A stretch of 10,774 bases of DNA from Sulfurimonas sp. (GTDB lineage Bacteria; Campylobacterota; Campylobacteria; Campylobacterales; Sulfurimonadaceae). The notes beneath the pieces were generated by a model. The model saw only the letters and a program-made list of their open reading frames with translations, did no database searches and had not been told where the DNA came from. Position 1 is the stretch's first letter. Each line of letters starts with the position of its first letter. The stretch is from positions 1 to 10,774 of the forward strand of contig WFPU01000172.1 of assembly GCA_015487435.1 (NCBI GenBank). Direction: 5' to 3'. The translations under genes and the position numbers were made by a program. This document shows, piece after piece, positions 1-7,083 of the stretch.

Positions 1-19
1 AGATGTGTATAAGAGACAG
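1..19. other. Tn5 mosaic-end / tagmentation adapter (artefact)
   Basis: The first 19 bases, AGATGTGTATAAGAGACAG, are identical to the transposase mosaic-end adapter used in Nextera-type libraries. It is therefore residual library sequence, and genomic DNA begins at about base 20. Translated in the frame of the downstream kinase it gives the residues MCIRDR, which do not belong to the protein. Confidence 0.97.
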
Positions 20-818
20 ATATAGTACAGTGCTATTGATTCTTAGTATAGCATTTGTGCTTGTACTAAAAAAACTTCAACCCCTCATTAGACTTAGAAG
101 AAAAATTGCCAAATATGGTAATGGAAATATGAATATTAGCTTTAAAATGGATGGGGAAGATGAAATAGCAGCAATTGCAAATGAGTTAGAAGCTACAAAA
201 TGTAAAATTAATGATTTATTAGAATCTCGTACACTTTTTTTAAGAAATATTATGCATGAGTTAAAAACACCAATTACAAAAGGCACTATCGCTACTCAGA
301 TGTTAAAAACTCAAAAACAAAGGGATAGATTTAGTTCAATATTTGGAAGATTAGAATCCCTTGTTAATGAATTTGCTCTTATAGAAGAGGTTACAAGTTT
401 AAGTGGTAAAACTGATTTTAAAGAGTATAGAATAGTTGATATCATAGATGGTGCTATAGATATGGCAATGCTAGATGATGATAGTAAAGTAGAAGTGATG
501 GTTGATTCTAATGTAAAAGTATATGCAAACTATAGATTATATACTACTGCGATAAAAAATATGATTGATAATGGTATTAAATATTCTCCAAATGCAAAAG
601 TAAGAATAAAAATGATTAATGGTGAGCTCTCTTTTGAGAGTGAGGGTGAATGTCTTAAATATCCATTAGAATATTATATTGAGCCATTTACAAAAGAGAA
701 CCCATCTAAAAATAGTTTTGGTTTGGGTCTTTATCTAGTTGATTCAATTTTAAAGGTACATGATAAAGTTTTAGCCCATGAATATGATAATGGAGTTAAT
801 CGTTTTATTTTTGCATAA
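20..818 (+). CDS. arsS: ArsS-family sensor histidine kinase, 5'-truncated
   Basis: This is the C-terminal ~265 residues of a membrane sensor kinase of a two-component system; it should autophosphorylate on His and pass phosphate to an OmpR-type regulator. Numbering from the ATG inside the adapter (base 3), residues 7-22 form the last transmembrane helix, 23-70 a HAMP-like linker, and the H-box HELKTPITKG has its phospho-acceptor His at residue 85 (bases 255-257). The N-box is NMIDNGIKYS (186-195) and the G2 box SFGLGLYLV (238-246). The G1 region is degenerate: there is no clear DxGxG. The H-box followed by TKG resembles Helicobacter/Campylobacter ArsS. The sensor domain, first membrane helix, true start and any upstream response-regulator gene lie beyond the truncated edge. 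The apparent ATG is in adapter sequence. The histidine-kinase assignment is firm; the ArsS subfamily is a family-level judgement. Confidence 0.85.
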
Positions 819-842
819 GAAGAAAACTGTAAACTAGTAGTA

Positions 843-2288
843 ATGAAAAGATTAATGAGTTTAAGAAAACGAATAAAATTTGTTTTGTTTATACTGTTTT
901 CAATGTCGCTATTTGTATTTGGATGGATTTCTCATTCAGGATATACTCCAATACATAAAATAATGTACCCAAGTGTCTTAGAGATAATAAAAAAGAATCA
1001 AAGATTAAATGTAGTATTACTTAATGCACCAAGTACATATTATATTGGTGTAAATGGTCCCCAAGGTTTTGAATACGATCTATTAAAAGCTTATTCGGAT
1101 CATTTGGGAGTTGAATTAAACATCATCCCTGCAAACACGATAAAAGAGGCTATAGAATTATCAAAAGACCCAGATGTTCATATTACATCAGCTTCATTAG
1201 CAAAAACTCCACAGAGAATGAAAAGTTTTAATTTTGGACCATCTTATTTTGAAGTAAGAGAACAAGTGATATGCCATCGAGGTATGATTGGAAGTGGTAA
1301 GTTTCCAAGGGATATTGAAGATTTGGAGGGTTTAAAAATAGTTGTTGGAGAAGATACAAGCTATAGTGAAACTATAAAATCTTTACAAAAAGATGGTTTT
1401 GATATAAATGCAACTTTTTCATCGGAGTACTCAACTGAAGAATTGCTAGAACAAGTAGCAAATCATACTATAGACTGTACTATAGCTGATTCAAACATTT
1501 ACTCTTTAAATCTTAGGTATCTTACAGATATCGCACTTGCTTTTACAATAAGTGGACGAGAACAGTTAGCATGGCTTTTAAAAGATGGAGCGGATGAGTT
1601 AGAAGCAGATATGTATGCTTGGATGAATAGTTATAATCAAACAGGTCAGATGGCAGCTTTGAAAGATCATTATTACTCTTATATTTTATTTTTTGATTAT
1701 TATGATACAAAAATGTTTAATAAGCGAATAAAATCAAGACTACCAAAATATGAAAAATTTTTTAAAGAGGCTGCTCAAAAATATGATATTCCATGGCAGT
1801 TAATAGCTGCACAGTCTTATCAAGAATCACATTGGAATCCAAGAGCTAAAAGTTTTACAGGGGTGCGTGGTTTAATGATGCTTACCCTTTCTACAGCAAA
1901 ACAATTAGGTGTTAAAAATAGACTTGACCCAAGACAAAGCATAATGGGTGGGGCTAGACACCTAAAACAGATGATAAAAAATGTTCCTAAAGGGGTAGAG
2001 GGTGAAAACCGCCTTAAATTTGCTTTAGCCGCGTATAATATAGGTATGGGGCATGTTCATGATGCACAAAAATTAGCAAAAAGGATCGGGTTAAATCAAA
2101 ATATTTGGAATGACTTAAGAGTTGTTTTACCTTTGTTATCTCAAAAAAGATACTACCGCACTTTAAAGTATGGATATGCCCGTGGAAGTGAACCAGTTAA
2201 ATATGTCTCATCTATATACGATTATGGAGATATATTGCAAAAATATTTAAAAGACAAAGAGGTAAGCCAAGTAGAATTAGCTAAATGA
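843..2288 (+). CDS. mltF: Membrane-bound lytic murein transglycosylase F (MltF-like)
   Basis: 481 residues, close to E. coli MltF. It should cleave the MurNAc-GlcNAc bond of peptidoglycan to form 1,6-anhydro-muropeptides in the periplasm. Residues 11-29 form an N-terminal membrane segment or uncleaved signal; about 55-285 resemble a family-3 solute-binding domain, and about 300-430 an SLT lysozyme-like domain. The SLT signature AAQSYQESHWNP carries the catalytic Glu328, followed by GVRGLMMLT, AAYNIGMGHVHDA and LPLLSQKRYYRTLKYGYARG, all close to MltF. It begins 24 bases after the kinase stop, so co-transcription is likely. The start is uncertain: Shine-Dalgarno signals are weak (AAGAAGAAA ends about 18 bases before ATG 843) and an in-frame ATG at 855 would remove four residues. 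A hairpin terminator follows the stop. Confidence 0.92.
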   Translation: MKRLMSLRKRIKFVLFILFSMSLFVFGWISHSGYTPIHKIMYPSVLEIIKKNQRLNVVLLNAPSTYYIGVNGPQGFEYDLLKAYSDHLGVELNIIPANTIKEAIELSKDPDVHITSASLAKTPQRMKSFNFGPSYFEVREQVICHRGMIGSGKFPRDIEDLEGLKIVVGEDTSYSETIKSLQKDGFDINATFSSEYSTEELLEQVANHTIDCTIADSNIYSLNLRYLTDIALAFTISGREQLAWLLKDGADELEADMYAWMNSYNQTGQMAALKDHYYSYILFFDYYDTKMFNKRIKSRLPKYEKFFKEAAQKYDIPWQLIAAQSYQESHWNPRAKSFTGVRGLMMLTLSTAKQLGVKNRLDPRQSIMGGARHLKQMIKNVPKGVEGENRLKFALAAYNIGMGHVHDAQKLAKRIGLNQNIWNDLRVVLPLLSQKRYYRTLKYGYARGSEPVKYVSSIYDYGDILQKYLKDKEVSQVELAK

Positions 2289-2298
2289 TTGAAACTTT

Positions 2299-2333
2299 TA
2301 AAACTTCCATGCGGGAAGTTTATTTTAATTTTT
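2299..2333. terminator. Bidirectional intrinsic terminator
   Basis: AAACTTCC (2301-2308) pairs perfectly with GGAAGTTT (2314-2321) around a 5-base loop. On the plus strand the stem is followed by the T-rich ATTTTAATTTTT (2322-2333); on the minus strand it is followed by a shorter TAAAAG tract. It lies in the 36-base gap between the convergent mltF and nadD-rsfS stops and can serve both. Its plus-strand T tract runs into the last codons of rsfS. Confidence 0.75.
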
Positions 2334-3119
2334 AGAACTACCTACCTCACTTAAAAATGTTTCCATATCGTATTTAACACGATATTCAGGAGTCATGATA
2401 TGGATTAAAATATCACCTAAATCTATTACAACCCAGTCCCCACTCTCATCAACATTGTTAAATGCCTCAGCAGGTTTAATCCCTTTTTTAAGGTGCTCTA
2501 GTAATGCTATAGTATGACGTGGACCAAGTGATGATGCTATTATCGCATAATCTACAATATAATCTTTATCTTTTAAATCAAAAACCTCTATAGATTCAGC
2601 TTTGTTTTTATCTAATACATCTGTAATGTTTTTTATTCTTGTTTGCAATTTATTCCTTCTGATTTGTGTAGATGATATTTTTTCATCTATGTTTAGAGTT
2701 AAATAACCCTTTGGTATTCGTATGTTATCCCTTGAGGCGACAAGGAAAATAACATGTTCATTTAGCTCTTCATACTTATGCCACTTTTTTAGTGTAGATA
2801 AGTTGTCAGCACCTATGATAAGATATATTTTCAAATATTTTTTTAAAAGATGTTTAACAGTAACGATTGAAGGGACTTTCTTTTTTTGGTCTATCTCAAA
2901 TCTTGATACTTCAATATTTTTATAATCTTTAAACATCTCATTTAACCATTTGAATCTATCCTCGTGTGAATTGTGAGAAATCGATTTAAAAGGGTTAAGA
3001 TAAGTTGGCATAACTACAACTTTTTGTATATCTTTGAAATTTAGCGCAGCTTTTGCAATAGCCTCGTGTCCGATATGTGGAGGGTCAAAACTACCTCCAA
3101 ATAGTGCAATCGTTTTCAT
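2325..3119 (-). CDS. nadD-rsfS: NadD-RsfS fused frame: nicotinate-nucleotide adenylyltransferase + ribosome silencing factor
   Basis: One 264-codon frame holds two complete domains. Residues 1-155 are NadD, which makes nicotinate adenine dinucleotide from NaMN and ATP: the nucleotidyl-transferase motif GGSFDPPHIGH (8-18), IIGADNL (101-107) and the C-terminal ISSTQIR (148-154) are intact. Residues ~160-260 are RsfS (Iojap/DUF143), which binds ribosomal protein L14 and blocks subunit joining: DYAIIASSLG, GDWVVIDLGDILIHIMTPEYRVKYD. NadD ends unusually early, with RsfS helix 1 directly after ISSTQIRR and no linker. At the junction AGAAGG (2655-2660) precedes an in-frame TTG (2646-2648), so RsfS (107 residues) may also be made alone. 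The genes are commonly adjacent, so loss of the nadD stop is a simple route. The nadD start has no Shine-Dalgarno, but a -10 box lies 11 bases upstream. It diverges from gapA. Confidence 0.9.
   Translation of the reverse strand: MKTIALFGGSFDPPHIGHEAIAKAALNFKDIQKVVVMPTYLNPFKSISHNSHEDRFKWLNEMFKDYKNIEVSRFEIDQKKKVPSIVTVKHLLKKYLKIYLIIGADNLSTLKKWHKYEELNEHVIFLVASRDNIRIPKGYLTLNIDEKISSTQIRRNKLQTRIKNITDVLDKNKAESIEVFDLKDKDYIVDYAIIASSLGPRHTIALLEHLKKGIKPAEAFNNVDESGDWVVIDLGDILIHIMTPEYRVKYDMETFLSEVGSSKN
2646..2660 (-). promoter_or_regulatory. Internal ribosome-binding site and TTG start for RsfS
   Basis: On the minus strand AGAAGG (2660-2655) is followed after six bases by TTG (2648-2646) and the codons LQTRIKNITDVLD, which is where a stand-alone RsfS would begin. 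Spacing and sequence are those of a good Shine-Dalgarno, stronger than that of nadD itself, which has none. The AGA AGG codons also encode Arg154-Arg155 of the NadD part. Independent initiation is inferred, not shown. Confidence 0.55.
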
Positions 3120-3130
3120 ATTTAATGCGA

Positions 3131-3136
3131 ATTATA
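3131..3136 (-). promoter_or_regulatory. -10 box for nadD-rsfS, very short leader
   Basis: On the minus strand TTTAAGCTATAAT contains a perfect TATAAT, and the upstream TTTAAG fits the T-rich pre-(-10) motif of Campylobacterota sigma-70 promoters. Only 11 bases separate the box from the ATG, so transcription would start about five bases before the ATG. This agrees with the absence of a Shine-Dalgarno. Confidence 0.5.
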
Positions 3137-3148
3137 GCTTAAAGTTGA

Positions 3149-3154
3149 TAAAAT
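3149..3154 (+). promoter_or_regulatory. Possible -10 box for gapA
   Basis: TAAAAT, within TTGATAAAATTAC, would place a transcript start near 3161 and leave a ~22-base leader containing the AGGA ribosome-binding site (3173-3176). It is the best candidate in the 63-base divergent gap but not a perfect -10 box, and no -35 is evident. Confidence 0.3.
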
Positions 3155-3182
3155 TACTTAATTATTTTATACAGGATATTTT

Positions 3183-4184
3183 ATGGCACTAAAAATAGCA
3201 ATTAATGGATTTGGAAGAATAGGTCGTTGTGTAGCTCGTATAGCTGCTTCTAGGAGTGACGTAGAAATAGTGGCAATTAACGATATGGCTACTATGGATA
3301 TGATGTTATATCTTCTGAAAAACGATTCTGTTCATGGTACATTTAGTTCAAATATTGAGCAAATTGATGATGAATATATCTCAATTGATTCTCATAAAAT
3401 TAGAGTGTTTTCTGACCGTGATCCAAAAAATTTAAAATTTGCTGATTGTGGCGCTGATATGGTTTTAGAGTGTACTGGTGTATTTTTAACTCAAGAATCT
3501 GCTCAAATTCATATTGAGAATGGAGTAGAGAAAGTTTTATTTTCAGCTCCATCAAAAGATACACAAACTGATACATTTGTTATGGGTGTAAATGAAGAAC
3601 TTTATGCTGGTCAAAAAATAGTTTCAAATGCTTCGTGTACAACAAACTGTTTAGGTCCCGTTGCTAAAGTTTTAGACGATGCTTTTGGAATTGAAAAAGG
3701 GCTGATGACAACTATCCATTCATACACAAATGATCAAAATATTTTAGATGTTAAACATTTAAAAGATAAACGCCGTGCTCGTGCGGGTGCTATAAATATG
3801 ATCCCTACTACAACTGGTGCTGCAAAAGCAATAAGCCTTGTTATGCCTCAACTTAAAGGTAAACTACATGGTCAGTCAGTTCGTGTACCTACTCCTGATG
3901 TGTCTATGGTTGACTTAAATGTTGTTGTATCAAAACAAACTACAAAAGAGGAAGTTACAAAAATTTTTAATGAAGCTGCAGATGGAAGACTTAAAGGTCT
4001 TTTACTAATGGATAAAGAGATGAGAGTGTCTCAAGATTTTGTAGGTTGTGAGTATAGCTCAATCGTTGCAGAAGATTTAACTCAGGTTATTGGTGGGGAC
4101 ATGGTTAAAATCATGGCTTGGTATGATAATGAGTGGGGTTATTCAATGCGTTTGATTGATATGGCTCTTCATATTTCAAAATAA
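3183..4184 (+). CDS. gapA: Type I glyceraldehyde-3-phosphate dehydrogenase
   Basis: 333 residues, the usual length. It interconverts glyceraldehyde-3-phosphate and 1,3-bisphosphoglycerate with NAD(P) and phosphate in the cytosol. The Rossmann start is INGFGRIGR (7-15). Asp34 in AIND at the end of strand 2 favours NAD over NADP, by family knowledge. The active-site motif SNASCTTNC places the catalytic Cys at 152, and His179 in TTIHSYT is the activating histidine. The C-terminal WYDNEWGYS (313-321) is intact. AGGA lies six bases before ATG. It heads the gapA-pgk-tpiA cluster and is divergent from nadD-rsfS. A 98-base spacer separates it from pgk. Confidence 0.97.
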   Translation: MALKIAINGFGRIGRCVARIAASRSDVEIVAINDMATMDMMLYLLKNDSVHGTFSSNIEQIDDEYISIDSHKIRVFSDRDPKNLKFADCGADMVLECTGVFLTQESAQIHIENGVEKVLFSAPSKDTQTDTFVMGVNEELYAGQKIVSNASCTTNCLGPVAKVLDDAFGIEKGLMTTIHSYTNDQNILDVKHLKDKRRARAGAINMIPTTTGAAKAISLVMPQLKGKLHGQSVRVPTPDVSMVDLNVVVSKQTTKEEVTKIFNEAADGRLKGLLLMDKEMRVSQDFVGCEYSSIVAEDLTQVIGGDMVKIMAWYDNEWGYSMRLIDMALHISK

Positions 4185-4187
4185 ATT

Positions 4188-4280
4188 ATGAAAGGAAAGC
4201 AGAGTAAAATTTTATCTTTTTTGGCTAAACATTTTTATAAAGATGTTTGCTCATCAAAGAGATTTACACTGTACAAATAA
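4188..4280 (+). CDS. Possible 30-residue upstream ORF before pgk
   Basis: An ATG three bases after the gapA stop opens 30 codons (MKGKQSKILSFLAKHFYKD...) ending in TAA two bases before the likely TTG start of pgk. The product would be small and basic with no domain I recognise. No clear Shine-Dalgarno precedes its ATG. Its only support is position: pgk lacks a ribosome-binding site and could be translated by reinitiation from this frame. It may equally be chance in an AT-rich spacer. Confidence 0.18.
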   Translation: MKGKQSKILSFLAKHFYKDVCSSKRFTLYK

Positions 4281-4282
4281 AT

Positions 4283-5482
4283 TTGGAATTATTACACTTA
4301 AAATCTTTAGATTTAAAAGATAAAAAAGTTTTTATTAGATGTGACTTTAATGTGCCTATGGATGAATTTGGAAATATATCTGATGATAGACGTATCCGTT
4401 CAGCTGTATCAACCATTAACTATTGTCTTGATCAGGATTGTGCAGTTATTTTAGCTTCGCATCTAGGTCGACCAAAAGGGGAAGTGGTAGAGAGATATTC
4501 TTTAGCACCAGTTGCTCGTAGACTTCAACAACTTCTTAAACGCCATGTTGAATTAGCAACAGATGTAGTGGGTGTTGATGCTATGAAAAAGGCACAAGAA
4601 CTACCTCGACATGAAGTTCTTTTATTAGAAAATCTTCGTTATGAGAGTGGCGAGACTCAAAATGATGAAGAGTTATCAAAAAAATTAGCATCTATGGCAG
4701 AATTTTATATAAATGACGCTTTTGGAGTATCTCATCGAGCGCATTCATCTGTAGAGGGGATCACAAAGTTTTTTGATGATTCTCATAAAGCTGCTGGATT
4801 TTTACTTGAGAGAGAGATTAAATTTTTTGCTAAACTTATAAATGAACCAGTTCGTCCTTTTGCTGCTATTGTTGGTGGAAGCAAAGTCTCTGGAAAATTA
4901 GAAGCGCTTGTAAACCTGTTGCCAAAAGTTGATAAAATTTTTATTGGTGGTGGTATGGCATTTACATTTTTAAAACAGATGGGTTATAATATTGGTGCAT
5001 CTTTAGTTGAAGATGATTTGCTTGAAGAAGCTCAGAAAATTATGGATGAAGCAAAAAAACTTGGAGTAAAATTTTATCTGCCGGTTGATGTAATTGTAGC
5101 AGAAAAATTTGCATCTGATGCAGTTAGCAAAATAGTGACTGCTCAAGAGATTCCTGATAATTGGATGGGTCTTGATATTGGTCCAGCTACTGTTAGACTT
5201 TACCGCGAAGGTCTTAATGATGTTCAAACAGTTCTTTGGAATGGTCCAATGGGTGTTTATGAGATGGATAAATTTGCACGTGGATCTAGTAAAATAGCTC
5301 ATTTTGTAGCAGATAGTTATGCTACAACAGTTATTGGTGGTGGTGATACTGCTGACCTTGTTCAAAGAATAGGTTTAGATGAAGAGATTAGTTTCATCTC
5401 CACTGGCGGTGGAGCTTCTTTAGAACTTCTTGAGGGAAAAATACTTCCAGGTGTAGCACCTTTATTGATAAAAGAGGGATAG
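4283..5482 (+). CDS. pgk: Phosphoglycerate kinase
   Basis: It transfers phosphate between 1,3-bisphosphoglycerate and ADP in the cytosol. Hallmarks are KKVFIRCDFNVPMD near the N-terminus, ASHLGRPKGE, LLLENLRYESGE, YINDAFGVSHRAHSS, VGGSKVSGK, the nucleotide-site WNGPMGVYE and the C-terminal GGGDTADL/STGGGASLELLEG. The frame is open from a TAA at 4238 and contains no ATG or GTG before the conserved region, only TTG at 4247 and TTG at 4283. TTG 4283 is chosen because it gives MELLHLKSLDLKDKKVF and 399 residues, the length usual in Campylobacterota; TTG 4247 would give 411. Neither has a convincing Shine-Dalgarno. TATAAA at 4236-4241 could be a weak internal promoter. tpiA follows after two bases. 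Confidence 0.95.
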   Translation: MELLHLKSLDLKDKKVFIRCDFNVPMDEFGNISDDRRIRSAVSTINYCLDQDCAVILASHLGRPKGEVVERYSLAPVARRLQQLLKRHVELATDVVGVDAMKKAQELPRHEVLLLENLRYESGETQNDEELSKKLASMAEFYINDAFGVSHRAHSSVEGITKFFDDSHKAAGFLLEREIKFFAKLINEPVRPFAAIVGGSKVSGKLEALVNLLPKVDKIFIGGGMAFTFLKQMGYNIGASLVEDDLLEEAQKIMDEAKKLGVKFYLPVDVIVAEKFASDAVSKIVTAQEIPDNWMGLDIGPATVRLYREGLNDVQTVLWNGPMGVYEMDKFARGSSKIAHFVADSYATTVIGGGDTADLVQRIGLDEEISFISTGGGASLELLEGKILPGVAPLLIKEG

Positions 5483-5484
5483 TA

Positions 5485-6195
5485 ATGATTATTGCATCAA
5501 ACCTAAAAACAAATTTAACAAGAGAAAAAACTATATCTTATATGATGGATGTAGAAAATTTTATAGATACTATTAGTTGCAAACAAGATATATTTGTTTT
5601 TCCAGCACAGAGTAGTTTAAATCTGCATGTTGGGAAAGTAGCTCAGGGTGTGCAAAATGCATATGCTACAAAAAATGGTGCATTTACTGGCGAAATTGGT
5701 ACTGAACAACTTGAAGAATTTAAAATTAAAACTATCCTTATTGGTCATAGTGAGCGTCGTCATATTTTAGGTGAGACTCAAAAATCTATTATAGAAAAAT
5801 TTAATTTTTATAAAAACTTAGGTTTTAAAATTATCTATTGTGTTGGAGAGCCACTCGAAGTTAGAGAAGAGGGATTAGATGTTATGATGAAATATTTAGA
5901 GCTTCAATATGAAGGTATAGATACTAAGTATAAAAACTTAATCATTGCGTATGAACCGGTTTGGGCAATTGGAACGGGCTTAACTCCAACTCTTGAAGAT
6001 ATTAGTAACATCCATTTAAAATTAAAAGAAAAATCAAAAGCACCACTTTTGTATGGTGGAAGCGTTAAGGTAGATACTGCAAAAGATATATTAGCATGCG
6101 CTGAGGTTGATGGTATCCTAGTTGGGAGTGGTGCCTTAAATGTAGAAAATTTTTGTAGTATGATTAAAGATGCACAAAAACTAGAAACTAATTGA
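5485..6195 (+). CDS. tpiA: Triose-phosphate isomerase, short Campylobacterota form
   Basis: 236 residues, shorter than the ~250 of most bacterial enzymes but typical of Campylobacter and Helicobacter. It interconverts dihydroxyacetone phosphate and glyceraldehyde-3-phosphate in the cytosol. The substrate-binding SNLKTN has Lys8, IGHSERR gives the electrophile His88, and AYEPVWAIGTG gives the catalytic base Glu157; the phosphate-binding YGGSVK (190-195) and GILVGSGAL (210-218) are present. The ATG follows the pgk stop by two bases, with GAGGGA at the end of pgk as ribosome-binding site, so the two are surely co-transcribed. A palindromic repeat starts six bases after the stop and probably ends the operon transcript. 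Confidence 0.96.
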   Translation: MIIASNLKTNLTREKTISYMMDVENFIDTISCKQDIFVFPAQSSLNLHVGKVAQGVQNAYATKNGAFTGEIGTEQLEEFKIKTILIGHSERRHILGETQKSIIEKFNFYKNLGFKIIYCVGEPLEVREEGLDVMMKYLELQYEGIDTKYKNLIIAYEPVWAIGTGLTPTLEDISNIHLKLKEKSKAPLLYGGSVKVDTAKDILACAEVDGILVGSGALNVENFCSMIKDAQKLETN

Positions 6196-6200
6196 ACTCT

Positions 6201-6295
6201 CTGATTAGTTATAAATTAGATTCTAGGTCAAGTCCAGAATGACGGAGTCAGCGTCACCCTAAACTTGATTTAGGGTCTAGTTTCTAATTAATCAG
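6201..6295. repeat. Extragenic palindromic repeat, copy 1 (paired units)
   Basis: Two head-to-head units lie inside an outer stem. Unit A (6219-6244) contains TCTAGG-TCAAG-TCCAGAATGACG, an imperfect hairpin. Unit B (6252-6280), inverted, contains ACCCTAAA (6256-6263), loop CTTGA, TTTAGGGT (6269-6276), an 8-bp perfect stem. Outside, CTGATTA (6201-6207) pairs with TAATCAG (6289-6295), and AATTAGA (6214-6220) pairs with TCTAATT (6283-6289), in overlapping alternatives. It belongs to the same family as the copies at 9479 and 10244, and probably terminates or stabilises the tpiA message. Confidence 0.8.
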
Positions 6296-6320
6296 AAGTC
6301 TTAATTAATTAATAACCTCA

Positions 6321-6354
6321 ATTACATATTTAGTTTTTATACTAAATATGTAAT
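6321..6354. promoter_or_regulatory. 14-bp perfect inverted repeat upstream of the porin gene
   Basis: ATTACATATTTAGT (6321-6334) and ACTAAATATGTAAT (6341-6354) are perfect reverse complements around the 6-base spacer TTTTAT. The right arm ends 28 bases before the ATG at 6383. TATACT (6338-6343), spanning spacer and right arm, could be the -10 box, so a dimeric regulator bound here would block transcription. Alternatively it forms a 5'-leader hairpin. It does not match a Fur or CRP consensus that I recognise. Confidence 0.6.
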
Positions 6355-6382
6355 AATCTTCAAATAAAAAAAGGATAAAAAT

Positions 6383-7042
6383 ATGAGATTAATTAAGTTA
6401 AGTTTAGTAGCTGCTTTAGTCACAACACTAACATTCGCTGCAGATTTTACAAAAGATATAGGCGTTAGTGCTAATGTAGCAATGACAAGTAACTATGTAT
6501 GGCGTGGTACGAGTCAAACTGATGATAGTCCAGCTATTCAAGGTGGATTTGATTTAGATTATAAAGGTGTATATGCCGGTTTGTGGGGTTCAAATGTTGA
6601 ATATGCAACAGCATCTTTAGAAGCAGATATTTATTTTGGATATGCTGATGAAGTATCAAATTTTTCTTACGATATAGGGTTTATTCAATATACTTATCCA
6701 AATCAGGTTGACGCAAATAATTTTGGTGAAATATATGCTGGTTTTGGATATGAACTTGAAGCAACAACACTAAATGCTAAATATTCATTAGGTATACAAA
6801 CTGACGATTCAAAAGCAGAAGATTATATTGAAATTGATGCACAAACTCCTCTTCTTGTAGATTTTACAGTAGCTGCACACTTTGGTATTTACACAAATAT
6901 TGGTAAAGATTACTCAATTGGTGCTAGCAAATCTTTAGGTAAAATTGATTTTGACCTTAGTTATGTTGGTTTTACAGCTGATAGTGATACTAATGCTGAT
7001 GATCAAGATAATATTGTATTAACAGTAGGCACAAGTTTTTAA
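6383..7042 (+). CDS. TorF-family (Gcw_chp, TIGR02001-like) putative outer-membrane porin
   Basis: 219 residues. Residues 1-19 are a Sec signal peptide (basic MRLIK, hydrophobic core, TFA|AD cleavage). The mature protein opens with the family signature SANVAMTSNYVWRGTSQTDDSPAIQGGFD, then GVYAGLWGSNVEY, and continues with alternating aromatic/polar beta-strands to a C-terminal Phe (VGTSF), as expected for BAM-assembled outer-membrane beta-barrels. Pfam Gcw_chp proteins are of unknown function; the TorF name implies a porin-like role that is not proven, and I cannot name a substrate. AAGGA (6371-6375) lies seven bases before the ATG. It stands alone, preceded by a 34-base dyad and promoter region and followed by no strong terminator. 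Confidence 0.82.
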   Translation: MRLIKLSLVAALVTTLTFAADFTKDIGVSANVAMTSNYVWRGTSQTDDSPAIQGGFDLDYKGVYAGLWGSNVEYATASLEADIYFGYADEVSNFSYDIGFIQYTYPNQVDANNFGEIYAGFGYELEATTLNAKYSLGIQTDDSKAEDYIEIDAQTPLLVDFTVAAHFGIYTNIGKDYSIGASKSLGKIDFDLSYVGFTADSDTNADDQDNIVLTVGTSF

Positions 7043-7083
7043 TAACTTAAAAAATAAACAATATTCACTTCTTTGCTATTTAG

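Noticed and set aside
77..286. 69-codon minus-strand frame inside the histidine kinase
   Set aside because: It lies wholly opposite the conserved HAMP/H-box coding region and has no recognisable domain or start signal.
2722..2925. 67-codon plus-strand frame opposite nadD
   Set aside because: Antisense to conserved NadD sequence, Ser/Phe-rich composition typical of a shadow frame.
4201..4225. TAAAATTTTA palindrome followed by a T run in the gapA-pgk spacer as a terminator
   Set aside because: The stem is pure A/T with no G/C pairs, so it would not be a stable terminator hairpin; it would also split the expected operon.
5003..5365. 120-codon minus-strand frame opposite pgk
   Set aside because: Antisense to the conserved C-terminal half of Pgk; Asn/Ile/Phe/Cys-rich, no motif.
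6201..6300. Repeats at 6201, 9479 and 10244 as a CRISPR array
   Set aside because: Only three dispersed sites kilobases apart, each palindromic, without regular spacers or cas genes.
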